Source: a virus. Taken from it: 64,000 nt of DNA. The notes beneath the pieces are model-generated. The model saw only the letters and a list, made by a program, of their open reading frames with translations. It made no database searches and was not told the DNA's origin. A program made the translations under genes and the position numbers. Numbering within the stretch: position 1 is the stretch's first letter; each line of letters opens with the position of its first letter. The DNA lies in IMG/VR virus record IMGVR_UViG_3300048996_000065, positions 1 through 64,000 of that record. The stretch is one strand, 5' to 3'. Shown piece after piece: positions 38,606 to 46,446 of this stretch.

Positions 38606-39322
38606 ATGAAAGTTGACGTATTGGACCACGGCTACGTGGAGTTCATCGAAGCCTGGGGTACTGGAAGAGACGGGCATGGTAGCGAAGTCGATATGGAACC
38701 CCGCGACTACGAAGTTGGAATCATCGAAGCCGCACGCCAATCGACGCAGGGGTCTTTCAGAGGGTGGGAGGAGGATTGGAAGCTTCTGACATTTCTTTAT
38801 AACAATACCCCACCGCACGCGGGGCCATTCGAGTTCGCCGGCATGACCATCGAAGTACAGGCGCCAATCTTCGTCTTCCGCGAATGGCATCGACACCGAA
38901 CGCAGAGCTACAACGAGATGAGCGCTCGATATACCCCGCTCCCCGACTTGTATTACTATCCTACCGTCGAGCGGATTTTGCGGGATGGTGGAAAGAATAA
39001 GCAGGCTCAGGGAATTGTCCCGTTAGAACGGGGAGACGCCGAAGGAGCAATCCATGCGATTGCCGAAGCTTACGCAGATGCCGAGAGAATCTATCAACAC
39101 CTATTGAAGAAAGGTGTTCCAAAAGAAGTTGCTCGTGTCGTGATGCCCGTTGGGCATTATTCCCGGATGCGTGCGACGGGCAACCTACGAAATTGGCTAG
39201 CGTTTCTGACTCTGCGCTGCGATCCCAACGCTCAATGGGAGATTCAACAATACGCCAACATCGTCGCATCAATCATCGCGAAGAATTTTCCTCGCACGTA
39301 TTCTCAGTGGGTGAAAAAATGA
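38606..39322 (+). CDS. thyX: Flavin-dependent thymidylate synthase ThyX
   Basis: The 238-residue protein starts six bases after GGAG. It has the diagnostic ThyX motif RHRTQSYNEMSARY (96-109) plus the C-terminal active-site region GNLRNWLAFLTLRC. It makes dTMP from dUMP using FAD and CH2-THF. It is embedded between genes for TS-fold proteins that are not ThyX, so dTMP supply and pyrimidine modification appear to be separate functions. Confidence 0.9.
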   Translation: MKVDVLDHGYVEFIEAWGTGRDGHGSEVDMEPRDYEVGIIEAARQSTQGSFRGWEEDWKLLTFLYNNTPPHAGPFEFAGMTIEVQAPIFVFREWHRHRTQSYNEMSARYTPLPDLYYYPTVERILRDGGKNKQAQGIVPLERGDAEGAIHAIAEAYADAERIYQHLLKKGVPKEVARVVMPVGHYSRMRATGNLRNWLAFLTLRCDPNAQWEIQQYANIVASIIAKNFPRTYSQWVKK

Positions 39323-40149
39323 CTATATATCCATCTTTCGAAGCGGCAGTCAATGCTGCACGTCAACGGCTAATCACCGTTGGCCAGTGGGTGAAGGGCG
39401 ATCAGTGGCAAAGCATGGATGTGTCTGACAAGCCCGAAATGGTAACGAGAGAGGTTTTAAATTTCTCGTTCCAAGTCCCCGTTCAGGGTGAATCGCTTAA
39501 AGCACTGCGAGCTGACATTAAACCGAATCTGCCGTGGGCCGATGACCATTTCTCGGAACGTGTTAGCGGCCAACCCGCAAACCCCGGTGAGCAGTGGGCG
39601 AAGTGGCCATGGGGAAATAGCGCCGATAAGTTCAGGGTTGAGCAAGGCGGGCAATTTTCGCATACGTATATGGAGCGCTTCTGGCCGAAGTTTGCGAATG
39701 TAGCTGGCGACGGTCCGAACGGCGAGCCGCTGGAGCACCAGATAAAGCGGGGCATTCGCTATCGGTACGGGGATCTTCGAGACGTCGTCAAGCATCTTCG
39801 TAATCACCCGCTGTCCCGTCAGGCTTATCTTCCGATCTGGTTCCCTGAGGATACCGGAACCGTGCACAAGGAAAGAGTCCCATGCACCCTGGGTTATCAC
39901 TTCATTCAGCGGAGCGGGTTTCTTCACACCAATTACTACATTCGATCCTGCGACGTTGTCCGGCATTTCCAGGACGATATCTATCTGGCCGTTCGATTGA
40001 AGCTTTGGCTGCTGGACGAGCTGCGCAAGATCGATCCAATGTGGAAAAAAGTTAGTCCAGGGTTCTTCACAATGCATATCACGTCGTTGCATTGCTTTAA
40101 GAATGATATCACCAAATACGTGAAGGACGGCAAATGGTGTGTTGAATAA
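39319..40149 (+). CDS. dCMP hydroxymethylase-like TS-family protein
   Basis: The 276-residue protein (ATGA overlap at 39319) contains VPCTLGYHF with Cys189. Twenty residues on comes Arg209-Ser210-Cys-Asp212 (YYIRSCDVVRHFQDDIYLAV). Asp220, 11 after Arg, is where TS has Asn177 and T4 dCMP hydroxymethylase has Asp179. Like gp42, the catalytic Cys is followed by Thr, and RS-x-DVV and F-x-x-D recur. It therefore looks like a deoxynucleotide hydroxymethylase acting on dCMP. The N-terminal half contains WADDHFSERVSG. Activity is inference. Confidence 0.7.
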   Translation: MTIYPSFEAAVNAARQRLITVGQWVKGDQWQSMDVSDKPEMVTREVLNFSFQVPVQGESLKALRADIKPNLPWADDHFSERVSGQPANPGEQWAKWPWGNSADKFRVEQGGQFSHTYMERFWPKFANVAGDGPNGEPLEHQIKRGIRYRYGDLRDVVKHLRNHPLSRQAYLPIWFPEDTGTVHKERVPCTLGYHFIQRSGFLHTNYYIRSCDVVRHFQDDIYLAVRLKLWLLDELRKIDPMWKKVSPGFFTMHITSLHCFKNDITKYVKDGKWCVE

Positions 40150-40819
40150 ATTCAATCAAGACGTGCATCTCTGGGAACACGAAAGTATCGCCGATTTTTG
40201 GAGAACCCATGTCCCTACCTACAAATCCAAAAGCATTAGACCCTTCTTTGCTCGATTCCCTTTCGAAGGATTGGAAGGATATGCCAAAGCGATTCGAGCC
40301 GTCTCTGCGAAGAGATCAGATAACCGCATCCGAAACTATGTTGACTCATCGGAGATGTTACGGGTGCGGCAACGTCTTCATGGTGGATCCTCGCAGTTCT
40401 CAAAAGGAGTGCGGTCCGGGATGTCAGTACGAGACGGTGAGATTAAATCAAAAAAGAGAAATGGAGCTAAAGACGTTTCAATCCGTTTCGGAGTCAGTAA
40501 GACAGGACATGGTTATTCGGGTGAACGAGGCGATTTCTGCCTCGTTTCGGCAGTTTACAGCGGAAACACCCTCGCCTTCTTTTACCGTTCCATCGAGCTT
40601 ATCGGCGGATTCGCTTTTGACACGGTTCTCGTCGACCACGTCTGCAAGGAACTCGGGATCAAACCGAAATTCATCGAGATCTGGGCCACCAAAGCTTTTG
40701 TGTTCGCCCTCAAAGGCAACAGCAACGAAAAACTTTACCCCAAACTCAAAAGGATCTTTCGAACAAAGGAAGGACCAAAAGCAAAACCCCTAACTTTTGA
40801 TGGCAACTACGATGGCTAA
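40139..40819 (+). CDS. Thymidylate-synthase-fold protein, paralogue 2
   Basis: The frame from a GTG at 40139 encodes 226 residues; an ATG at 40421 would give 132. Cys134 (GDFCLVSAVYSG) and Arg150-Ser-x-Glu (FFYRSIELIGGFAFD), with Asp161 eleven residues after Arg, parallel paralogue 1 (YRSTEAILKFGGD). NYVDSSEMLRVRQRL upstream also matches its NYFDQEEVNRVKSQL, favouring the longer start. KAFVFALKGNSNEKLYPKLK ends the core. Much of the gene overlaps the zinc-finger frame at 40,209. It may form a complex with paralogue 1. Confidence 0.55.
   Translation: MLNKFNQDVHLWEHESIADFWRTHVPTYKSKSIRPFFARFPFEGLEGYAKAIRAVSAKRSDNRIRNYVDSSEMLRVRQRLHGGSSQFSKGVRSGMSVRDGEIKSKKRNGAKDVSIRFGVSKTGHGYSGERGDFCLVSAVYSGNTLAFFYRSIELIGGFAFDTVLVDHVCKELGIKPKFIEIWATKAFVFALKGNSNEKLYPKLKRIFRTKEGPKAKPLTFDGNYDG
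40209..40793 (+). CDS. Treble-clef zinc-finger protein overlapping TS paralogue 2
   Basis: The ATG at 40209 has GGAG at a five-base spacing. The N-terminal 100 residues look real: RRCYGCGNVF, then PRSSQKECGPGCQYETVRLN, giving C-x2-C-x13-C-x3-C followed by a basic helix. After about residue 125 the frame becomes Ser/Thr/Arg-rich low-complexity that shadows the TS-like protein in the other frame. No stop occurs until 40,793. Either an independent small zinc-finger protein with a neutral tail, or dual coding. Confidence 0.45.
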   Translation: MSLPTNPKALDPSLLDSLSKDWKDMPKRFEPSLRRDQITASETMLTHRRCYGCGNVFMVDPRSSQKECGPGCQYETVRLNQKREMELKTFQSVSESVRQDMVIRVNEAISASFRQFTAETPSPSFTVPSSLSADSLLTRFSSTTSARNSGSNRNSSRSGPPKLLCSPSKATATKNFTPNSKGSFEQRKDQKQNP

Positions 40820-41282
40820 GGTTGTAAGTTCGCTGAAATTTAACCTGATCTTCGAAGCCGCCAACTACGACGGTTCGATAGTCAGGGAATGGCAGTGCGT
40901 GAAGTACCCGTCACTGTATTGCCGAACTTTGGCAAAATCCAAATTGCCTTTGATCCGAGCCTATTACGTGAAGAAGCCCGATAATCACATAAAAGACTTC
41001 GGAACGCTGGAAGGCGCTTTACCGATGGCTAGAAAAACTACTGGAGAATTGCATGAAACGGTTAATGTTCGACATCGAAACTCTGTCAACGTTCCCAAAC
41101 GCGGCTCTGCTGGCCGTAGCGATCGTAGTGATGGACGACAAAAAACCAAAACAGCAGGACTGGATGGCGCGCGGGTGGTTCATCGATCCCAACCTGACGA
41201 TCGGCCACGTAAATCCCGAGACGATGGATTTTTGGAACGATCAACCAAACCAAGTAAAAAGCCTGGTCTTCGCCGGAAATGA
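40800..41282 (+). CDS. Small protein, unknown, with overlapping 3' end
   Basis: Starts at 40800 or 40812 are possible; none has a strong Shine-Dalgarno. The first 75 residues look folded (SSLKFNLIFEAANYDGSIVR, SLYCRTLAKSKLPLIRAYYV). The remaining residues are basic low-complexity inside the exonuclease gene in another frame. Probably a small TS-neighbour protein with an unimportant tail. Unknown function. Confidence 0.35.
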   Translation: MATTMAKVVSSLKFNLIFEAANYDGSIVREWQCVKYPSLYCRTLAKSKLPLIRAYYVKKPDNHIKDFGTLEGALPMARKTTGELHETVNVRHRNSVNVPKRGSAGRSDRSDGRQKTKTAGLDGARVVHRSQPDDRPRKSRDDGFLERSTKPSKKPGLRRK

Positions 41283-41619
41283 TACGCCGCGTGAAGTGCT
41301 GCAATCGATCAACGGATTTCTAGGGTCCGCTATCGACGATGTGGAGAACGGCGATTATCTCTGCTACGCTGATCCTGCCGCCTTCGACTTCCCCATCCTA
41401 ATCTATCAGTATCAGCAGTGCGGAATGATTCCAGGCTGGCATTGGCGTAAGCAACGCTGCATGGGCGCAATGCGTAAAGCGCTGGAAGAAGAGGCGGAGT
41501 GGGAGATCGATCGAGTTGAAGCTGAGCTCAAGCATCACCCGGTTCACGACGCGCTGGCCCAGATGCACGAGCTGAAGAACGTGCTGAAGGCTTACCATTC
41601 AATCAAGGTGCTGAAATGA
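41053..41619 (+). CDS. DnaQ-like 3'-5' exonuclease
   Basis: The 188-residue protein starts six bases after GGAG. It has FDIETLSTF (Exo I Asp6-x-Glu8), an Exo II-like DPAAFDFPIL and an Exo III-like VHDALAQMHELKN. The layout resembles RNase T/Rv2179c-type DEDDh exonucleases. It would degrade DNA or RNA ends during replication or host-nucleic-acid turnover. ATGA overlap with dCMP deaminase. Confidence 0.7.
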   Translation: MKRLMFDIETLSTFPNAALLAVAIVVMDDKKPKQQDWMARGWFIDPNLTIGHVNPETMDFWNDQPNQVKSLVFAGNDTPREVLQSINGFLGSAIDDVENGDYLCYADPAAFDFPILIYQYQQCGMIPGWHWRKQRCMGAMRKALEEEAEWEIDRVEAELKHHPVHDALAQMHELKNVLKAYHSIKVLK

Positions 41620-42059
41620 AAACCAAACGCATTAGCCGTGAGCAAGCGCTAATGGAGATGGCGATTTCCGCTTCAAGACGCTCAACCTGTCAACGACGCG
41701 ATGTAGGGGCGTTGATTGCAATCGACGGGCGTCCCGTGGTGACCGGGTATTCGGGAGCACCCTCTAAGATGATCGATTGTTTAAAAGGCGGATGCATCCT
41801 CGGACCCGACGGTGGTTGTATCAGAACCGTGCATGCCGAAGCAAACGCTATCGTGTTCGCAGCTCGCAAGGGAATTGCGTGCGAGGGAGGAACGCTATAC
41901 ACCACCCTTAGTCCTTGCCCCGATTGCGCTAACATGATCATCAATGCGGGCATCACTCGAGTGTGGTATCTGGAACCCTACCGTATAGTAGATGGTATAA
42001 CCATCCTCCGTGAGATGGGGATTGGTTGCGATCACCTGTTGTTCGATTTCGATCTATGA
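41616..42059 (+). CDS. dCMP deaminase
   Basis: The 147-residue protein has HAEAN (73-77) and SPCPDC (99-104), the zinc site of deoxycytidylate deaminases, plus TCQRRDVGALI. It converts dCMP to dUMP, feeding ThyX. It could also compete with the hydroxymethylase-like enzyme for dCMP. The stop overlaps the polymerase start. Confidence 0.85.
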   Translation: MKTKRISREQALMEMAISASRRSTCQRRDVGALIAIDGRPVVTGYSGAPSKMIDCLKGGCILGPDGGCIRTVHAEANAIVFAARKGIACEGGTLYTTLSPCPDCANMIINAGITRVWYLEPYRIVDGITILREMGIGCDHLLFDFDL

Positions 42060-44596
42060 ATCGCAATCCTAAGTGCACGGATTGCAAATTTCACGAAACG
42101 GCTAAAACCGTGTGTCTTCCGGGGGAAGGACCGAAGAACGCACGAGTGATGATTATCGGAGAGTCCCCCGGCTTCGATGATGACCATACTGGAAGACCCT
42201 TTCAGGGTAAAGGCGGACGCTTGCTCAAGGAGGAGCTGGTCCGAGCTGGAATTGCACCGGAAGAGTGCTATATAACGCACACCGTTAAATGCGCTCCGCC
42301 CGGTGACTCGGAACCGAAGGCGCCAGAACTCAAAGCATGCCGCAAATACCTGGAATCCGAGCTGGCCGAGGTGAAACCCGAATACGTGATAGCGCTCGGC
42401 CGCATTGCATCGAAAGCGGTTCTAAAGGAAACGAAGATAACCGAGGTACACGGACAGATCAAGGAATTTAAAGATCTCCTGGGATCTTTCAAGGGCATGG
42501 CAGCATTCAGCCCCAACTTTTGTTTACGTGATCCGTCGAAGCTCCCGATTCTCCGTAAAGATCTGGGGCGAGTCATCGGAGAAGTGCTCGGTAAGAAAAA
42601 AGAAGTACGTGCGCCGTTTAAATGGCGTGAGGTCAACGACGAAAATATCCATGAATTCTATCGAGCGTTGATCAATTGCGAGTGGTTCTCATTCGACTTA
42701 GAAACGTCTGGGCTCGACTGGTTCAATCCCAAGGGTTGGATTACATGCTTGAACATGTCGTTCGATCGGGACGGTGGAACCTGGGTTCTGCCGATGACTA
42801 TGCCATTCTCGCCATATGCATTTTTCGATAGACAGAAATTCATCATTCGCAAAATTGCGAGACTGCTTAAGGACGGTAAGAAGAAAGGATGCGCACATAA
42901 CGGCAAGTTCGATAATCACTGGCTCTGGCGTATCTTCGGGGTCCTATTTCCGCTTCACTTCGATACCATGCTGGCGTCGCATTGCATCGATGAGAATCGA
43001 GCTCACGCCCTGGACTCGCTTGCTACGTCCTACCTCGATGCCCCGTACTACGATATCCCGCTGCATTGGAAGCAGGGGCAATGGAAACCCGGCGAAGGAA
43101 CGCGCGCAAACGTGCGTACGGTTTACCGTTACGGCGCTAAAGACGCCTATTACACGCTTACGATGCGTCCGATCATGGAGAAGGAGCTTCGTACCGATCC
43201 GCAGGTGTTCAGACTTTTCCGACGTTTGGTGATGCGCGCCGCCCGTGCTTTCCATCGTATCGAAGACAACGGATTGTATGTGATCCGCAAACGCTTCGTG
43301 GATACCCGGAAGCAGGTGGTGATCGATCGAGATGCGGCATTGGTTGATTTAAATTGCATGGCCGGCAAGGTTGATGTCCGATCCGGGGTGAAGCGCAAGA
43401 TCAATTGGAATTCACCGCAACAGGTAGCAAAGCTTTTATTTGAGAAGCTAAAGCTGCCCGTGATCGAACGTACGGAAACCGGAGCACCCTCCACCGGCGA
43501 GAACACGCTGATTGCATTGAAGAATAAGCACCCGGTTGCGAATGCGTTGGTAAAATATCGGGAGTTAGATAAATTTCTGGGAACCTACCTGGATGGTTGG
43601 AAATCGCTGATGCATAAGGATCGAGTGTACTTCAGTTATAAGTTGCACGGAACCGTAACAGGGAGATATTCGTCTAGGTTGCATCAGACACCACGAGATA
43701 AGCGCATCCGTACAACGGTGTCCGCTCCGGACGGGTGGACATTCGTTCAGGGTGACTTCTCGCAAGCTGAGTTGCGCATCGCTGCAATTCTATCCGGCGA
43801 CCTAGAAATGTTACGATGCTTCGCCGAAGGTATCGACATCCATTGGAAAACCCTGATGTATGTCATTCAATCCGGGGGCGTAGGGGAGTATGTCAAGCAT
43901 GTCAAAAAGACCGCTCGTGTACTTGCGGGCAAGAAAGTCGGGTTTAACGATGCTATTGAGCTTGTGCTCCAAGCCGGACATAAGCGTTGCATTGAGATCT
44001 GGGACGGATGGAAGGAAGCTCGTAAAAAAGCGAAAGGCATCAACTTCGGCTTCGTGTACGGCATGCGAGAAAATAAGTTCATCGAGTACGCAAAGGCTAA
44101 TTACGACTTCGAGCCCACTCAGGAAGAAGCTCGATTGATTCGACGTGCCTACTTCCAGCTGTATCGCGGATTGGAGCCGTGGCATGAGAAAATGCGCAAG
44201 CTTGTACGGCTCGACGGCTCGGTTAGGAGCTTAAGCGGGCGACTGCGACGATTGCCCGGGGTTAGCTCCTCGGACCGTTCGCTACGCTCCGAATGCGAAC
44301 GGCAAGCGATAAATAGCCCCGTACAGGGGTATATCGGCGACCATAAAGCGATGGCGCTAGTAGAGTTGGCCGATAAGCTGGATTGGAATCGTTCGCGTCT
44401 GGTCGGTGAGGTACACGATTCCCTGCTGTTCTGGGTACGTACCGAGCTGCTAGCCGAGGAGCTGCCGAAGATCGCCGCAATCATGCGAGACCCCGAATTG
44501 CTCAAAGAATTCAAAATCGATCTCCCCGTGAAAATCGAGCCGGAACTGGAAGTAGGTGACTGGGGTGCGGGTAAGGAGTGGAAAATGGCAGCGTGA
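42056..44596 (+). CDS. UDG-domain DNA polymerase I fusion
   Basis: The 846-residue protein starts at the ATG at 42056 (ATGA). Residues 1-190 form a family-4/5-type uracil-DNA glycosylase with Fe-S cysteines (CTDC, THTVKC, LKACRKYL) and GESPGFDDDHTGRPF. Next comes a DnaQ-like 3'-5' exonuclease (FDLETSGLDW, CAHNGKFDNHWL, YGAKDAYYTL), then a family A polymerase with GDFSQAELRI (motif A), RKKAKGINFGFVYGM (B) and GEVHDSLLF (C). All catalytic motifs are present. SPO1-like phages carry similar UDG-polymerase fusions. It replicates phage DNA; the UDG part may inspect or edit uracil. Confidence 0.85.
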   Translation: MNRNPKCTDCKFHETAKTVCLPGEGPKNARVMIIGESPGFDDDHTGRPFQGKGGRLLKEELVRAGIAPEECYITHTVKCAPPGDSEPKAPELKACRKYLESELAEVKPEYVIALGRIASKAVLKETKITEVHGQIKEFKDLLGSFKGMAAFSPNFCLRDPSKLPILRKDLGRVIGEVLGKKKEVRAPFKWREVNDENIHEFYRALINCEWFSFDLETSGLDWFNPKGWITCLNMSFDRDGGTWVLPMTMPFSPYAFFDRQKFIIRKIARLLKDGKKKGCAHNGKFDNHWLWRIFGVLFPLHFDTMLASHCIDENRAHALDSLATSYLDAPYYDIPLHWKQGQWKPGEGTRANVRTVYRYGAKDAYYTLTMRPIMEKELRTDPQVFRLFRRLVMRAARAFHRIEDNGLYVIRKRFVDTRKQVVIDRDAALVDLNCMAGKVDVRSGVKRKINWNSPQQVAKLLFEKLKLPVIERTETGAPSTGENTLIALKNKHPVANALVKYRELDKFLGTYLDGWKSLMHKDRVYFSYKLHGTVTGRYSSRLHQTPRDKRIRTTVSAPDGWTFVQGDFSQAELRIAAILSGDLEMLRCFAEGIDIHWKTLMYVIQSGGVGEYVKHVKKTARVLAGKKVGFNDAIELVLQAGHKRCIEIWDGWKEARKKAKGINFGFVYGMRENKFIEYAKANYDFEPTQEEARLIRRAYFQLYRGLEPWHEKMRKLVRLDGSVRSLSGRLRRLPGVSSSDRSLRSECERQAINSPVQGYIGDHKAMALVELADKLDWNRSRLVGEVHDSLLFWVRTELLAEELPKIAAIMRDPELLKEFKIDLPVKIEPELEVGDWGAGKEWKMAA

Positions 44597-44657
44597 AAAT
44601 AGATGTTGCTAGTTGAATCGATTGCTTTAGAATAATCAGCCCAATTAGGAGTTTGCC

Positions 44658-45632
44658 ATGCCTTCGGTAAGCTTTAGCAGAATCAAGACCTGGCGGCGCT
44701 GTCACTATCAGCACCATCTGAAATACAACGAACGTCTCGCACGTAAACGGCGAGCCATCCCCTTGCTACGGGGACAAATTCTTGGTGAGATGCTCGATGC
44801 GCGAGCCATGCCCATTCTGAAACAGGACCCTTACAAGATTCTCAAAAAATATGAAAAGGAGTATTCGCGTCTGTTCGAGGAGGAGCGCGAGAAGTGGGGG
44901 GACGTTCCCGGAGATACGCGTAAGCTTTTCGAAGGCTATATGCGCAAGTATGCGAACGAGGGATTACAATACCTGACCCACGAGGAATTCATCGCTCTGG
45001 ACTTAGTGAAGGACATCCGCTTTATCGGGTATATCGACAAGCGCGTTACGAACGAGCGCAACCTGATGTTCTTGATGGATCACAAATCCAACCGTATGAT
45101 CCCGAACGAGGATCAACGATTCTCGGATCTGCAAAAGGTTTTCTACGTCTGGGCTTTCAACAGTCAGAACGCTACGAAGCAGGTAGCGGGGTTTATCTGG
45201 GACTACATTCGAACAAAAGCGCCGACGATCCCTCAGCTACTAAAAAGCGGCGAGCTGTCCCAGGCGAAGAACATCGATACGGACTATTGGACGTATTTGC
45301 TTGAAATCAAAAAGCATCGTCTGAACGTCAAGGACTACACGGAAACGTTGGCGCGCTTGAAAAAGCAGGAAGACCGCACGTATATCAGGATCACGAATGC
45401 GGCCCCGTCGAAAGCGATGATCAACAATCTCGTGCAGGATTTGAAGGATACGGCGAAGGAAATCCACACGTCGAAGGCCCGCGATCGTAACATGACACGC
45501 ATGTGCCCTAGCGATTGCGATTTCTACAACCTATGCCGTGCGGAAGTTTGCGGACTCGATTCCGCATTCGTACGTAAGGCCGAATATGAGGAGCGCGAAC
45601 CAAGTGAGCGTGAAGAAGCTGAAGAAGATTAA
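44658..45632 (+). CDS. PD-(D/E)XK nuclease, Cas4/RecB-like
   Basis: The 324-residue protein starts six bases after GGAG. The active-site region is GYIDKR (124-129) and FLMDHKSN (138-145; Asp141, Lys143). Cys15 plus CPSDCDFYNLC near the C-terminus could form the Fe-S cluster of Cas4/AddB-type nucleases. It likely resects DNA ends for recombination with the RecA-like ATPase encoded next. Confidence 0.75.
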   Translation: MPSVSFSRIKTWRRCHYQHHLKYNERLARKRRAIPLLRGQILGEMLDARAMPILKQDPYKILKKYEKEYSRLFEEEREKWGDVPGDTRKLFEGYMRKYANEGLQYLTHEEFIALDLVKDIRFIGYIDKRVTNERNLMFLMDHKSNRMIPNEDQRFSDLQKVFYVWAFNSQNATKQVAGFIWDYIRTKAPTIPQLLKSGELSQAKNIDTDYWTYLLEIKKHRLNVKDYTETLARLKKQEDRTYIRITNAAPSKAMINNLVQDLKDTAKEIHTSKARDRNMTRMCPSDCDFYNLCRAEVCGLDSAFVRKAEYEEREPSEREEAEED

Positions 45633-46446
45633 ATCGGTGGGGAAGAAGCATGCAGATATTAGCGATGAGATCATGCCTCTTTCTGAGATGCCAGACTATT
45701 CGTCCATACTGCTCTACGGAGAAGCGGGAACGGGTAAGACGGCACTCTCCGGTACATTCCCGAAGTCAATGCTTGTGCTGGACATCAAGGAGAAAGGCAC
45801 CAAAACGATTCGCAAGACTCCTGGCATTCAGGGAATCTTGATCAAGGAATGGGAGAAGCTTGAGGACGTGTATTGGTACCTTAAGGAAGGCAAGGGCAAC
45901 GGTCGATTCAAAACGGTCAGCTTGGACCAAATCACGGCTCTTCAGGATTTGGCGATCGACAAGGTACGTCGCGACCGGAATATGAAGGAGCATGAACCGA
46001 TGTCGCAACGACTCTGGGGTCAGGCATCAGGGTTGCTAAAGACCTGGCTGGGTAATTTCCGGGATCTGCAAGACGATAACATGTATATGTTGTTCATTGC
46101 TCACCAGCGCACCTTTGGCGGAGGGGACGAAGAAGACGACAATCGGATCGACCCCACGATTGGCGCACGGCTGATGCCTTCCGTTACGTCCTACCTGAAC
46201 GGTGCGGTTTCCACGATCGGGCACACGTTCATCCGGGAACGTTTCGTCGGTAAGGGGAAAGATAGAATCAGGAAAGTCGAATATTGCTTGAGAGTCGGGC
46301 CTCATGCGATGTATCATTCGAAAATTCGGAGACCGGTGGAAGCCGGGTTATTGCCGGATGTCATTGTGAACCCGACCTTCGAGAAAATCGAAAGGGTTTC
46401 TCGGGGAGAGGAATTGTCAACTAAACCCAAGATGAGGAAGAAGTAA
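45586..46446 (+). CDS. RecA-like ATPase, Sak4-type recombinase
   Basis: The start could be the ATG at 45586 or a GTG at 45604 with better GGAG spacing. Walker A is GEAGTGKT (45-52) and Walker B FKTVSLDQ. The sequence resembles single-domain RecA/Sak4 (AAA_24) proteins that anneal or pair ssDNA with the phage SSB. Location between the nuclease and SSB-like genes supports this. It overlaps the nuclease 3' end. Confidence 0.75.
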   Translation: MRSANQVSVKKLKKIKSVGKKHADISDEIMPLSEMPDYSSILLYGEAGTGKTALSGTFPKSMLVLDIKEKGTKTIRKTPGIQGILIKEWEKLEDVYWYLKEGKGNGRFKTVSLDQITALQDLAIDKVRRDRNMKEHEPMSQRLWGQASGLLKTWLGNFRDLQDDNMYMLFIAHQRTFGGGDEEDDNRIDPTIGARLMPSVTSYLNGAVSTIGHTFIRERFVGKGKDRIRKVEYCLRVGPHAMYHSKIRRPVEAGLLPDVIVNPTFEKIERVSRGEELSTKPKMRKK

